From Micrococcales bacterium 72-143 (GTDB lineage Bacteria > Actinomycetota > Actinomycetes > Actinomycetales > Microbacteriaceae): a stretch of 64,000 nucleotides of DNA. The stretch covers positions 124,001 through 188,000 of the forward strand of contig MKVM01000005.1 in the NCBI GenBank assembly GCA_001898835.1. The letters are read 5' to 3'. The notes under the pieces are model-generated. The model was not told where the DNA came from and did not search any database. It saw only the letters and a list, made by a program, of their open reading frames with translations. Position 1 is the first letter of the stretch. Every line of letters starts with the position of its first letter. Position numbers and translations under genes: made by a program. Of the stretch, positions 10,062-19,144 are shown piece after piece.

Positions 10062-12389
10062 TCAGCGCTCGGTCCAGACACGGGGCGGGGCACCGGGGGC
10101 GGCGGGCGGGGCGACGAGGATGAGTCCGTCTCGGTCGGTGCGGAAGGCGGCGGTGCCGGATGCGGCGAGCGCGGCGAGCGCCGCATCCGTCGGGTGACCG
10201 TAGTCGTTGTCGGCCCCGACTCCGATGAGGCCCACGGAGGCGCCCGCGGCGGCGTACAGCTCGGGGCTGAAGTCGGCCGAGCCGTGGTGCGCGACCTTGA
10301 GCACGTCGACCGCGGGCGGATGCGTCTGGCCGAGCATGCGCCGCTGCGCCTCCTCTCCGAGGTCGCCGAGCAGCAGGCCGCTGAGGCACGAGCCGCACCC
10401 CTCGCCGGACGTGACCAGCAGTGCGATGCTCGCGGCGTTGCCCGGCTCGACCCCGCGGTCGGGCGGCCAGAGCGCGCGCCAGTCCAGCGCGCCGAGCCTT
10501 CCCGCCATGCCCTGCTCGGCGTCGACGAGCCGCGCCCCGGCCGCCCTCAGCTCGTCGTGCAGCGTCGTGTCCTCCGGATCCCCGACGGGGCCGACGAGTG
10601 CGACGTCGACGCGGCCGAGCACCGCATCCGTGCCTCCCACGTGGTCGTGGTCGTAGTGCGTGAGCACAAGCAGGTCGATGTGCGCGATGCCGAGCTCGTC
10701 GAGGCACCCGGCCAGCGACTCCGGCTCGGGCCCGGTGTCGACAAGGGCGACGAGCCCCGCGGAGCGGATGAGCGTCGCATCCCCCTGGCCCACGTCGCAC
10801 ATCGCGTACTGCCAGTCGCCGGGGCGGGTGAGGAGGGTCGCGACGCGGATGCCGCCGACGGCCCCCGCATAGCCGAGAGCGCCGACGCACACCACCGCGA
10901 TCGCCCGGCGGCGCCACCGCGAGCCCGGCCGGCCAAGGACGGCCCCGAGCGCGATGACGCTCAGTGCGAGGAGCGCGACGACTCCGACCGGGCCACCCGG
11001 CCACGGCAGGCGCGCCCCCGGAAGCCCGGCGAAGAAGGACGCGACGGCGGCGACCCACGACGCGGGCAGCCACGCGATGCTCGCGACCGCCTGGGCGAGG
11101 GGTGGCGCGAGGGGCGCCAGCAGGCAGGCGATGAGACCCAGCACCGTCGCGAGCGGCGCAGCGGGTCCCGCCAGCAGGTTCGCGGGGACACCCCAGAGCG
11201 GAATGCTGGGGCTCAGCAGGAGCAGCACCGGCTGACACGTGAACTGGGCGGCAGCGGGCACCGCGATGACGAGCGCGAGCGGCGCCGGCATCCACCGGGC
11301 GAGCACCGCGGCGAGCGGCGCCGCGAGCAGCAGCAGCCCCGCCGTCGCGAGCACGGAGAGCGCGAAGCCGTAGGAGCGGGCGAGCCAGGGGTCGACGGCG
11401 AGCAGCACGACGACGGCGAGGCACAGCGCGGGCACACCCCGGGTCGCCCGGCCGAGCGACAACGCGAGCAGCACGACCGCGCCCATCACCGCCGCACGCA
11501 GCACGCTCGGCTCGGGCGTCACGAGCACGACGAATCCGGCGAGCGCGGCGAGCGACACCCCGACCCGCGCACCCCGCGGCATCCCGAGCAGAGCGCACAT
11601 CGCGAACACCGCCCCGACCACGACCGCGCAGTTGGCCCCCGACACCGCGGTCAGATGGGTGAGCGACGAAGCCTTCATGGAGGCGTCGAGCGGTGCATCC
11701 ACGCGGCTCGTGTCTCCCACCGCGAGGCCCGGCAGGAGCAGCGCCCCCGCGCCCGGCAGCGGCTCGCTCACGCGCACGAGCCCCGCGCGCAGCCCGGATG
11801 CCGCCTCGAGCAGCGGAGGCGCGCGGCCGACCCGCTCGGCCTCCCCCTCCGCGAAGGCGAGGAAGGCGATGTCGTCGCCCGGCTCGGCGCCGCGAAGGCG
11901 AGCCGTCAGCCGCCAGGTCTCGCCGATGCGCGGGGCGGCGGACGCGTCGAGGAAGACGAGCACAGATGTCGACCCCGCCTCGGGACGGTCGCTCAGCGAG
12001 GCGATGCCGGGAAGCCGTCCGGCGGTCTGCGCACCTGTCACGACGACGTCGAGCTCGAGGGAGCCGTCGCGGCCCGCATCCGCGAACGCGGGCGGCACGC
12101 GAGCGGGCGCCTGGACCGCGACCACCGTCGCCACGAGGGCGGCCGCGGTGAGACCGAGCGACACCGCCGCGAGCGCACGCAGGCGGAACACCAGCAGCGC
12201 CGAGGCGGCCGCGGCCGCCCACAGCACCGCAGCGACCGACCCGAGCGGCGCATCCGGCGCGAGGCCGATGAGCGCTCCTCCGGCCGCCCAGGCGCCGAGG
12301 ACGGCGGGCACGAGCCGAAGCTCCGCCGCGCGTACGCGCCTGCCGGCCGAGGCGAGCACGGCATCCGTCGCCGCCACCGCCGCGCTCAC
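10062..12389 (-). CDS. comEC: ComEC/Rec2 DNA-uptake channel
   Basis: A 775-residue polytopic membrane protein. It has an N-terminal hydrophobic and soluble (OB-like) region, a central competence domain with about eight to ten helices, including HLTAVSGANCAVVVGAVFA (conserved HLxAxSGxH-like motif), and a C-terminal metallo-beta-lactamase domain. In that domain DVGQGDATLI is followed by the metal ligands HYDHDHVGG near residue 580 and later HHGSADF. It forms the inner-membrane channel for single-stranded DNA in transformation. The GTG at 12389 overlaps the comEA stop (GTGA). I did not see other competence pilus genes here, so natural competence is not implied. Confidence 0.95.
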   Translation of the reverse strand: MSAAVAATDAVLASAGRRVRAAELRLVPAVLGAWAAGGALIGLAPDAPLGSVAAVLWAAAAASALLVFRLRALAAVSLGLTAAALVATVVAVQAPARVPPAFADAGRDGSLELDVVVTGAQTAGRLPGIASLSDRPEAGSTSVLVFLDASAAPRIGETWRLTARLRGAEPGDDIAFLAFAEGEAERVGRAPPLLEAASGLRAGLVRVSEPLPGAGALLLPGLAVGDTSRVDAPLDASMKASSLTHLTAVSGANCAVVVGAVFAMCALLGMPRGARVGVSLAALAGFVVLVTPEPSVLRAAVMGAVVLLALSLGRATRGVPALCLAVVVLLAVDPWLARSYGFALSVLATAGLLLLAAPLAAVLARWMPAPLALVIAVPAAAQFTCQPVLLLLSPSIPLWGVPANLLAGPAAPLATVLGLIACLLAPLAPPLAQAVASIAWLPASWVAAVASFFAGLPGARLPWPGGPVGVVALLALSVIALGAVLGRPGSRWRRRAIAVVCVGALGYAGAVGGIRVATLLTRPGDWQYAMCDVGQGDATLIRSAGLVALVDTGPEPESLAGCLDELGIAHIDLLVLTHYDHDHVGGTDAVLGRVDVALVGPVGDPEDTTLHDELRAAGARLVDAEQGMAGRLGALDWRALWPPDRGVEPGNAASIALLVTSGEGCGSCLSGLLLGDLGEEAQRRMLGQTHPPAVDVLKVAHHGSADFSPELYAAAGASVGLIGVGADNDYGHPTDAALAALAASGTAAFRTDRDGLILVAPPAAPGAPPRVWTER

Positions 12390-12997
12390 GGCACCACCAG
12401 CGGACGCAGCGCCTCGACCGTCTTCGCGCCGATGCCGCTCACCGCGAGCAGGTCGTCGACCGAGCGGATAGGGCCGTTCGCCTCGCGCCAGTCCACGATG
12501 CGCTGCGCCATGGCGGGCCCGATGCGGGGCAGGGTGTCGAGGGTCGCGACGTCGGCGGCGTTGAGATCGACGCGGCCGTCGGATGCGGTGCCCGTGGCCG
12601 CCGCGGGAGCCTCGCCCACGGCGGGCACGACGAGCTGCTCCCCGTCGGCGAGCGGGCGGGCGAGGTTGATCCCGGCCGGGTCGGCGGCCTCCGTGAGCCC
12701 TCCGGCGGCCGCCACGGCGTCGACCACCCGGTCGCCGTCGCGCAGTTCGTAGAGGCCCGGACGCGCCACCTGGCCGAGAACGTGGACGAAGATCAGGGGG
12801 TCCGCGGCGGAGACGATCGGCCCGCCGTCGGCGGCGCCCGCACCCGGGCTGGGCACCACCTCGCGCTCGGCTCCGCGCGGCGTCACCGCGGTCACGAAAA
12901 CCGCGACGGCGGCACCCGCGAGCAGCACGACGAGCGCCGCCCCGACCCCGCGGCGCACCCGGGCGCGGGAGGTGCCGGGGTCGGGACGGTCGCTCAC
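12386..12997 (-). CDS. comEA: ComEA-type helix-hairpin-helix DNA-binding protein
   Basis: A 203-residue membrane-anchored protein. One membrane helix near residues 18-38 (VGAALVVLLAGAAVAVFVTAV) puts the rest outside. It is followed by an SLBB domain (FVHVLGQVARPGLYELRDGDRVVDAVAAAGG) and two helix-hairpin-helix motifs at the end (VDLNAADVATLDTLPRIGPAMAQRIVDWR and VSGIGAKTVEALRPLV). ComEA binds incoming double-stranded DNA and hands it to ComEC, whose gene overlaps it by four bases. The GTG start has TAGCCT six bases upstream and no Shine-Dalgarno site. Confidence 0.93.
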   Translation of the reverse strand: MSDRPDPGTSRARVRRGVGAALVVLLAGAAVAVFVTAVTPRGAEREVVPSPGAGAADGGPIVSAADPLIFVHVLGQVARPGLYELRDGDRVVDAVAAAGGLTEAADPAGINLARPLADGEQLVVPAVGEAPAAATGTASDGRVDLNAADVATLDTLPRIGPAMAQRIVDWREANGPIRSVDDLLAVSGIGAKTVEALRPLVVP

Positions 12998-13009
12998 CCG
13001 GGAAGGCTA
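12998..13009 (-). promoter_or_regulatory. Leaderless-type -10 box of comEA
   Basis: TAGCCT-N6-GTG on the minus strand; no Shine-Dalgarno sequence and no clear -35. Confidence 0.5.
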
Positions 13010-13151
13010 GGCCGCCCCGCGATTCACTCCCGCGACCGACCCCGCCGATCCTGAACAAGTGCACCGCGCCGCGCCTGGGAGGGACAGGACGGCACCCACC
13101 GCGCAGCGACCGCCGACAGCGCGGGACGTTCCGCGCCGCCCCGAACCCGGG

Positions 13152-13310
13152 TCAGTAGCGCTCGAGACCCTCCTTGCGGCGGGCGTCCTGCGAGCCGGCG
13201 TCGTCCGCGGCACCCTCGCGCTCCTCGAACGCGTCGTCGCGGAGCTGCTGGCGATGCGCCTCCTGCTCCTGGCGCTCGTCCCGCAGCTCGTCGTTCTTGT
13301 CGTGGCTCAT
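13152..13310 (-). CDS. Small, highly charged hypothetical protein
   Basis: A 52-residue protein starting MSHDKNDELRDERQEQEAHRQQLRD and rich in Glu, Asp, Arg and Gln, with no hydrophobic stretch; it is probably disordered or a short helix. The ATG at 13310 has a strong GAGGAGGG site about five bases upstream, which is why I prefer it to the track start at 13346. No family recognised. It stands alone between comEA and the DUF488 gene. Confidence 0.62.
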   Translation of the reverse strand: MSHDKNDELRDERQEQEAHRQQLRDDAFEEREGAADDAGSQDARRKEGLERY

Positions 13311-13390
13311 GGGGCCCTCCTCCGTGCGACACCGCGTCCACGGCATCCATGGTCCTCAGTCTCGCCCTCGACGACCCGAACGACAACCGG

Positions 13391-13750
13391 CTAACCGGTC
13401 AGCAGCCGCTGGAGCACCGTGGCCTCGCTGATCTCGGCGTCCCTCGCCGCGGTGAGGAGCGTGACCGGCCCCTGCCGGACGAGCTCCGCCAGCCCCGCGA
13501 ACGCCTCCGCGGCCGGCGGCTCGCCCAGCTCCGCCCGGTAGCGCCGGGCGAACTCGTCGAACTTCGCGGGATCGTGCCCGTACCACTGCCGCAGCTCGGT
13601 CGAGGGCGCAACATCCCTGCACCACTCGTACAGCTCGGCACGCACCTTGCTCATGCCGCGAGGCCAGAGGCGGTCCACGAGCACGCGCCTGCCGTCGGTG
13701 CTCGCGGGCGGCTCGTAGATGCGGCGCACCTGCACCTGCTGTCCCGTCAT
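13391..13750 (-). CDS. DUF488 family protein
   Basis: A 119-residue protein with the DUF488 (YeaO-like) pattern: VRRIYEPPASTDGRRVLVDRLWPRGMSK at the start, then APSTELRQWYGHDPAKFDEFARRYRAEL, and GPVTLLTAARDAEISEA before the end. The family is widespread, cytoplasmic and of unknown function. GGAGGACC lies six to eight bases before the ATG. It is downstream of leuS on the same strand but separated from it by a hairpin. Confidence 0.9.
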   Translation of the reverse strand: MTGQQVQVRRIYEPPASTDGRRVLVDRLWPRGMSKVRAELYEWCRDVAPSTELRQWYGHDPAKFDEFARRYRAELGEPPAAEAFAGLAELVRQGPVTLLTAARDAEISEATVLQRLLTG

Positions 13751-13778
13751 GGCGCGGTCCTCCCCCGGCCGGATGCCG

Positions 13779-13797
13779 GCCCCGCGAAACGGGGCCG
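13779..13797 (-). terminator. Probable leuS terminator
   Basis: GGCCCCG-CGAAA-CGGGGCC forms a compact seven-bp hairpin just after the leuS stop. An overlapping alternative stem, GGCCGG/CCGGCC, lies immediately beside it. Confidence 0.5.
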
Positions 13798-13808
13798 CGG
13801 TGGGGAGC

Positions 13809-16373
13809 CTAGCCGCGCGTCGCGATGTTGACGACCTTCGGAGCCCGCACGATGACGTTCACGATCTCGCGGTCGCCGATCGCCCGTTGCACGGCCGCAG
13901 ACGCCCGGGCGAGGGCCTCGAGCTCCGCGCCCTCGATCGTCGGCGACACCTCGAGCCGGTCGCGCACCTTGCCGTCGACCTGCACGATCGCCGTGACCGA
14001 GTCCTCGACGAGCAGGCGCGGGTCGGGCTTCGGCAGCGGCTGCAGCGCGACCGTCGGCGCGTGGCCGAGCTTCGCCCACATGTCCTCGGCGGTGTAGGGC
14101 GCGAACAGCGACAGCAGCACCGCGAGCGCCTCGGCCGCCTCACGCACCGCGGGATCCGCTCCCCCGACCCCCGCGTCGATCGCCTTGCGCACGACGTTGA
14201 CGTGCTCCATGAGCCGCGCGACGAGCACGTTGAACTTGAACGACTCCACGAGACCCGGCGCATCCGCGAGCAGCCGGTGCGTCGCGCGGCGCAACGCCGT
14301 GTCACCCGCACCGAAGGCGACGCCCGGCTCGGACGTCACATCCCCCGCGACCCGCCACGCGCGCGCAAGGAACTTCGCCGACCCCGAGGGCGACACGTCG
14401 GCCCAGTCGATGTCGTCCTCCGGCGGGCCCGCGAACGCCATCGTGAGGCGCACCGCGTCGACGCCGAACTCGTCCAGCTGGTCGGAGAGCCGCACCAGGT
14501 TGCCGCGGCTCTTCGACATCGCCGAGCCGTCCATGAGCACCATGCCCTGGTTGAGCAGCGCCGAGAACGGCTCGGTGAAGGTCACGTAGCCGAGGTCGAA
14601 CAGCACCTTGGTGATGAACCGCGCGTACAGCAGGTGCAGGATCGCGTGGGTCACGCCGCCGACGTACTGGTCGACGGGGGCCCACTTCTCCGCCTCCGCG
14701 ACGTCGAACGCCTGGGTGTCGTCGTTCGGCGAGAGGAACCGCAGGAAGTACCAGGAGCTGTCGACGAAGGTGTCCATCGTGTCGGGGTCGCGGCGGGCGG
14801 GCGTGCCGTCGGGCAGCGTCACGTTGACCCAGTCGGATGCCGCCCCGAGCGGCGAGGTGCCCTTCGGCTGCAGGTCGAGCCCCTCCGAGGCCGGCAGGGC
14901 GACCGGCAGCGCCGACTCCTCCACCGGGATCTCGCGGCCGTCCTCGGTGTGCAGGATCGGGATGGGCGTGCCCCAGTAGCGCTGGCGCGAGATGAGCCAG
15001 TCGCGCAGCCGGTAGGTCTTCGCGGCGCGCCCGGTGCCCGCCTCCTCGAGCAGCTCGATCACGCGACGGATCGCGTGCTGCTTGCTGAGGCCGTCGAGCG
15101 GGCCGGAGTTCACCATCCGCCCGTCTCCCGCGAGCGCCTCGCCCGTGACGGCGGGGTCGAGCGAGGCGAGGTCGCGCACCGCGTCCGCGTTCTCGAGCAT
15201 GTCGGGCGTGACGACGGGGATCGCGCCCGTGATCGGCGCGGTCACGTCGACGACGACCTTGACCGGGAGGCCGAACCTGCGGGCGAAGTCGAGGTCGCGC
15301 TGGTCGTGCGCGGGGACGGCCATCACCGCGCCGTGACCGTAGTCGGCCAGCACGTAGTCGGCCGTCCACACGGGGATGCGCTCGCCGTTGACGGGGTTGA
15401 TGGCGTAGCGCTCGAGGGGGATGCCGGTCTTCTCGCGCGTCGTGTCCTGGCGCTCGATCTCGGTCGACTTCTGCACCTGCGCGAGGTACGCGGCGAACGC
15501 GTCCTGCACCTCGGGGGTCGACTCGGCGGCGAGCTGGGCTGCGAGCTCCGAGTCGGGGGCGACGACCATGAAGGTCGCCCCGAACAGGGTGTCGGGGCGG
15601 GTCGTGAAGACCGTGACCTTCTCGTCGTGGCCCTCGATCACGAAGTCCACGTCGGCACCGGTGGAGCGGCCGATCCAGTTGCGCTGCATCGCGATGACCT
15701 TCGACGGCCAGCTGCCCTCCAGCTGGTTCAGGTCGTCGAGCAGCCGGTCGGCGTAGTCGGTGATCTTGAAGTACCACTGGGTGAGCTTCTTCTTCACGAC
15801 CAGGTTGTCGCAGCGCTCGCAGCGCCCGTCGACGACCTGCTCGTTGGCGAGCACGGTCTGGTCGAAGGGGCACCAGTTGACCCAGCTCGCCTTGCGGTAG
15901 GCGAGGCCCTTCTCGTAGAGCTTGAGGAAGAGCCACTGGTTCCACTTGTAGTACTCCGGGTCGGAGGTGTGGATGACGCGGTCCCAGTCGAAGCTCGTCG
16001 CGTAGCGGCGCATCGAGGCGCGCTGCTGGGCGATGTTGTCGTAGGTCCACTCGCGCGGGTCGATGCCCCGCTTGATGGCGGCACCCTCGGCGGGCAGGCC
16101 GAAGGAGTCCCAGCCGATGGGGTGCAGCACGTTGAAGCCCTGCAGCCGCCAGTAACGGGCGATGATGTCGCCGAGGGCATACGCCTCCGCGTGCCCCATG
16201 TGGAGGTCGCCCGAGGGGTACGGGAACATGTCGAGCACGTACTTGCGCGGCCGCTTGTCATCCGCGTCGGAGGTGGAGAACGGCTTCAGCTCGTCCCACA
16301 CCGGGAGCCACTGCTCCTGGATGCGGCGGAAGTCGTATCCGCTCTCGTTCTCGCTGTGCTCGTGCTGCGTCAC
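13809..16373 (-). CDS. leuS: Leucyl-tRNA synthetase
   Basis: An 854-residue class I aminoacyl-tRNA synthetase of normal bacterial LeuRS length. The HIGH-type motif is HMGH near residue 60 ([16 protein letters not shown]). The editing domain contains [20 protein letters not shown] (the T-rich region) and [15 protein letters not shown]. The KMSKS loop reads AMSKS near residue 617. It charges tRNA-Leu in the cytoplasm. A promoter-like sequence lies directly upstream on the minus strand and a hairpin follows the gene; no T-box leader was seen. Confidence 0.98.
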   Translation of the reverse strand: MTQHEHSENESGYDFRRIQEQWLPVWDELKPFSTSDADDKRPRKYVLDMFPYPSGDLHMGHAEAYALGDIIARYWRLQGFNVLHPIGWDSFGLPAEGAAIKRGIDPREWTYDNIAQQRASMRRYATSFDWDRVIHTSDPEYYKWNQWLFLKLYEKGLAYRKASWVNWCPFDQTVLANEQVVDGRCERCDNLVVKKKLTQWYFKITDYADRLLDDLNQLEGSWPSKVIAMQRNWIGRSTGADVDFVIEGHDEKVTVFTTRPDTLFGATFMVVAPDSELAAQLAAESTPEVQDAFAAYLAQVQKSTEIERQDTTREKTGIPLERYAINPVNGERIPVWTADYVLADYGHGAVMAVPAHDQRDLDFARRFGLPVKVVVDVTAPITGAIPVVTPDMLENADAVRDLASLDPAVTGEALAGDGRMVNSGPLDGLSKQHAIRRVIELLEEAGTGRAAKTYRLRDWLISRQRYWGTPIPILHTEDGREIPVEESALPVALPASEGLDLQPKGTSPLGAASDWVNVTLPDGTPARRDPDTMDTFVDSSWYFLRFLSPNDDTQAFDVAEAEKWAPVDQYVGGVTHAILHLLYARFITKVLFDLGYVTFTEPFSALLNQGMVLMDGSAMSKSRGNLVRLSDQLDEFGVDAVRLTMAFAGPPEDDIDWADVSPSGSAKFLARAWRVAGDVTSEPGVAFGAGDTALRRATHRLLADAPGLVESFKFNVLVARLMEHVNVVRKAIDAGVGGADPAVREAAEALAVLLSLFAPYTAEDMWAKLGHAPTVALQPLPKPDPRLLVEDSVTAIVQVDGKVRDRLEVSPTIEGAELEALARASAAVQRAIGDREIVNVIVRAPKVVNIATRG

Positions 16374-16390
16374 TGACCGTCTGCCTCTCG

Positions 16391-16417
16391 GGAATACAAC
16401 CTGTCCAGAGTAGTCAA
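16391..16417 (-). promoter_or_regulatory. Possible leuS promoter
   Basis: On the minus strand TTGACT is followed after 15 bases by TATTCC, ending 17 bases before the leuS ATG. The -35 is good; the spacer is short, so this is tentative. Confidence 0.35.
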
Positions 16418-16454
16418 CGTTTGCGGGCCTGTCCGTGTGCCCGGTCGTCTGCGA

Positions 16455-16994
16455 TCAGGCGAGCGGATGCTCGTGGATCGCGGAGCTGAGGGCGACCCCG
16501 CCGAGGTCGAGGTACAGCTGGCCCTCGGTGAGCGACAGCGTGATCTCGGTACGGCGGCCGAGGTGCGCCGCCGCCTCGTCGACGAAGCCCGGATCGAAGC
16601 TGCGGAGCACGATGTGCTCGGCGCGGTGGATCTTCTTGCCCGCCCACTGCGGCAGCAGCTTCGCGGGGTCGCGGTGGGTGTACACGACCGTTCGGTCGGC
16701 GAGCCTGCTGCCGAAGTGCAGGCGTTCGGCGTCCGGGGCGCCCACCTCGATCCAGGCGGTCGTGCGCCCCGTGAGGTCTCGCACGAGCACGGCGGGCTCG
16801 TCGGTCGCCGCGATCCCGCCTCCGAACGCGATCCCCTCCTCGTATTCGAGGCAGTAGGCGAGCACCCGGGTGAGCATGTACTCGGCGGTCTCGGAGGGAT
16901 GCCGCGCGACGCGCAGCTCGAGCTCCTCGTAGACGCCGCGATCGACGTCGGCCAGGTGCACCTCGAAGGTGTAGATCGTCGCGCCGGCAGCCAC
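16455..16994 (-). CDS. YaeQ family protein
   Basis: A 179-residue protein with the YaeQ pattern from its first residues: GATIYTFEVHLADVDRGVYEELELRVARHPSETAEYMLTRVLAY, then AWIEVGAPDAERLHFGSRLADRTVVYTHRDPAKLL. YaeQ has a restriction-endonuclease-like (PD-(D/E)XK) fold, but its cellular role is unclear. The GTG at 16994 has TAGGCT six bases upstream and no Shine-Dalgarno sequence. Nine bases separate it from pabB on the same strand. Confidence 0.9.
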   Translation of the reverse strand: MAAGATIYTFEVHLADVDRGVYEELELRVARHPSETAEYMLTRVLAYCLEYEEGIAFGGGIAATDEPAVLVRDLTGRTTAWIEVGAPDAERLHFGSRLADRTVVYTHRDPAKLLPQWAGKKIHRAEHIVLRSFDPGFVDEAAAHLGRRTEITLSLTEGQLYLDLGGVALSSAIHEHPLA

Positions 16995-17006
16995 GGGTCG
17001 AGCCTA
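16995..17006 (-). promoter_or_regulatory. Leaderless-type -10 box of the YaeQ gene
   Basis: TAGGCT-N6-GTG on the minus strand; the box overlaps the pabB stop codon region. Confidence 0.5.
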
Positions 17007-18302
17007 GGCGAGGGCGGCGAGCAGGGCGGCCGCCTTGAGGCGGGCCTCGGCGAGCTCGGCGTCGGGGTCGGAGAGCGCCGTGATGCCGCCGCCCGTCCCC
17101 ACGGATGCGCCCTCCGCGTCGATCACGACCGTGCGGATCGTCATCGCCAGGTCGGCGGACCCGTCGGCGCCCAGGTAGCCGAACGCGCCCGCGTAGGGCC
17201 CGCGAGGGCGGTGCTCGAGCGCGTCGAGCAGCTCCATCGCGCGCCGCTTGGGCGCCCCCGTCATGGAGCCCGCGGGGAAGCAGGCGGCCACCGCGTCCAC
17301 GGCCCCGAGGCCCGCGCCGAGGCGGCCCTCGATGGTGGAGACGAGCTGGTGCACGTGGGCGTACGACTCCACCTCCAGGAGGCGCGTCACCGCGACCGAG
17401 CCCACCTCGCACACGCGCGAGAGGTCGTTGCGCATGAGGTCGACGATCATGAGGTTCTCTGCGCGCTCCTTCTCGCTCGCGACGAGCTCGCCGCGCAGCC
17501 GCGCATCCTCGTCGGGCCGCGGATCGCGGGGCCGGGTGCCCTTGATGGGGCTCGTGCGCACGACGCCGTCGGGGGTCACCTCGAGGAAGCGCTCGGGTGA
17601 GGCGGAGACGAGCGCCGTCCCGCCGATGCGCACGAGGCCGCCGTGGTGCGTCGCGCTCGACGCGCGGACGGCGTCGAAGACGGTGAGGGGGTCGAAGGCG
17701 CCCGGCACGCGCGCCTCGGTCGTGAGGCACAACTGGTAGGCCTCGCCCTCGCGGATGGCGGCCTGGCAGGCGACGACGTTCGCGAGGTAGCGCTCGGGGG
17801 TGTCGTGCCAGCGCACCGGCCCGCGTGCGGCGGGTTTCGACACGCCCGCCCGCGGGGGGCCGCTCACCCGGCGGGCGGTGCGATCCCGCCACTCCCTCAG
17901 CTCCCCGTCCCACGACTCGCCGAGCGCGAGGAGCGACGCCGAGCCGTCGCCCTCCACCGCGACGAGCCGGTCGACCCGCAGGAACGCGGCATCCGGATGC
18001 GGACCGCGCTCGCGCACCGGCATCCCGCAGGTCTCGCCGCGCAGCTCGTAGCCGAGCCAGCCGACGAGCCCGAGCGGCACCGCGCCGAGCGGCTCCTCGA
18101 CGCGCATCGCCGCGAGCGCGTCGCGCAGCCCGGCGAGCACCTCCCCGGTCGCCGGGATGAGGCGCTCGCCCGTGCCGAGGAACGCCCGCCCCCCGGGTCC
18201 CGAGTCGAGCCAGAACGCGTCGCCCTCCGGATGCAGCGCCGCGAACAGCTCGCGCGCGTCGAATCCGTCGCCGAGCGGATGCCGCAGGAGCCGGGGACGC
18301 AT
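17004..18302 (-). CDS. pabB: Aminodeoxychorismate synthase component I
   Basis: A 432-residue chorismate-utilising enzyme. The C-terminal catalytic domain carries VRTSPIKGTRPRDP near residue 250, ENLMIVDLMRNDLSRVCEVGSV, and a final GGGITALSDPDAELAEARLKA. With a glutaminase partner it aminates chorismate to 4-amino-4-deoxychorismate for folate synthesis. The divergent neighbour pabC encodes the next step, which favours PabB over anthranilate synthase TrpE. The ATG is preceded by TAGGAT-N6 with no ribosome-binding site. Confidence 0.9.
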   Translation of the reverse strand: MRPRLLRHPLGDGFDARELFAALHPEGDAFWLDSGPGGRAFLGTGERLIPATGEVLAGLRDALAAMRVEEPLGAVPLGLVGWLGYELRGETCGMPVRERGPHPDAAFLRVDRLVAVEGDGSASLLALGESWDGELREWRDRTARRVSGPPRAGVSKPAARGPVRWHDTPERYLANVVACQAAIREGEAYQLCLTTEARVPGAFDPLTVFDAVRASSATHHGGLVRIGGTALVSASPERFLEVTPDGVVRTSPIKGTRPRDPRPDEDARLRGELVASEKERAENLMIVDLMRNDLSRVCEVGSVAVTRLLEVESYAHVHQLVSTIEGRLGAGLGAVDAVAACFPAGSMTGAPKRRAMELLDALEHRPRGPYAGAFGYLGADGSADLAMTIRTVVIDAEGASVGTGGGITALSDPDAELAEARLKAAALLAALA

Positions 18303-18316
18303 AGCCTGATCCTATG
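18300..18316. promoter_or_regulatory. Overlapping divergent leaderless promoters of pabB and pabC
   Basis: The 17-base imperfect palindrome CATAGCCTGATCCTATG contains both start codons. On the plus strand TAGCCT-N6-ATG starts pabC; on the minus strand TAGGAT-N6-ATG starts pabB. Each -10 box overlaps the start codon of the opposite gene, and only 11 bases separate the two coding regions. Confidence 0.55.
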
Positions 18317-19144
18317 AGCGCTCCCCCCGCCTCCCCCGTGGCGACGACGTCGCTGTGGCAGGCCGGGGTGCTCGTGCCCCGCGACGACTGCGACGTCGCC
18401 CCGGCGATCGTCGAGGTCGCCGACTCCTGGCTCGTCGAGGAGGGCGCCGCACGCGGGCTCGGGCTGCATCGCGAGCGGTTCCTCACCTCCATCCCCCGAT
18501 CGCGCGCGCGCGAGCTCGACCTCGACGCGTTCTGGTCGACGGCGATCGGGGGCATCCCCGCGCACGGTGCCTGGTTCCCGCGTGTCGAGCTCCGCGAGCA
18601 GCTCGGGATGCCGCAGCTGCTGTTCCGCCTGCGCGAGGCGCCGACCCTGCAGCGCTCCCTCGTGCTCACGACCCACACGGGCCGCGACCCGCGCACCGCG
18701 CCGACCGTCAAGGGACCCGACCTCGCCGCGATGGTGAGGCTGCGCACCGAGGCGCAGCGACGGGGGGCCGACGAGGCGGTGCTCGTGACGCCCGATGGGC
18801 ATATCGTCGAGGGCTCGACCACGAGCATCGTGTGGTGGGAGGGCGACATCCTCTGCGTCGTCGACCGCACGCTCCCCCGCATCCCTTCGACCACCGAACG
18901 CACCGTCGCGGCGCTCGCGACGGCGCTCGGCATCCCCGTCGAGGAGCGGCGCGTCCGCCCCGAGGAGCTCGACGGCCGGGAGGTGTGGGCGCTCAACGCG
19001 CTGCACGGCATCCGGATCGTCACCGCCTGGCAGGGCGGGCCGCCGGCGACCGCCGAGGAGCCGGGCCGGCTCTCCCGCTGGCGACTGCGGATGGATGCGC
19101 TGCGGCGCCCCCTCCCGCACGGCACGGACGGCGTCGCCGCGTGA
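18314..19144 (+). CDS. pabC: Aminodeoxychorismate lyase (class IV aminotransferase fold)
   Basis: A 276-residue PLP enzyme of fold type IV. Visible landmarks are TVKGPDLAAMVRLRTEAQRRGADEAVLVTPDGHIVEGSTTSIVWW (lysine region and the E-GSxxN/S loop) and TLPRIPSTTERTVAALATALGI. PabC removes pyruvate from aminodeoxychorismate to give 4-aminobenzoate. Placement back to back with pabB makes this assignment likely; a D-amino-acid or branched-chain aminotransferase is the alternative. It has no Shine-Dalgarno sequence. Its stop overlaps the GTG of the DedA gene. Confidence 0.85.
   Translation: MSAPPASPVATTSLWQAGVLVPRDDCDVAPAIVEVADSWLVEEGAARGLGLHRERFLTSIPRSRARELDLDAFWSTAIGGIPAHGAWFPRVELREQLGMPQLLFRLREAPTLQRSLVLTTHTGRDPRTAPTVKGPDLAAMVRLRTEAQRRGADEAVLVTPDGHIVEGSTTSIVWWEGDILCVVDRTLPRIPSTTERTVAALATALGIPVEERRVRPEELDGREVWALNALHGIRIVTAWQGGPPATAEEPGRLSRWRLRMDALRRPLPHGTDGVAA

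Noticed and set aside
9306-12752. 1148-residue ORF on the plus strand opposite holA, comEC and comEA
   Set aside because: It is the antisense shadow of three well-supported genes; the protein is Arg/Glu/Gly-rich low-complexity sequence with no family pattern, as expected from high-GC codon bias.
16374-16454. T-box leader upstream of leuS
   Set aside because: Only 17-45 bases lie between the promoter-like sequence and the ATG, too short for a T-box, and no antiterminator sequence is visible.
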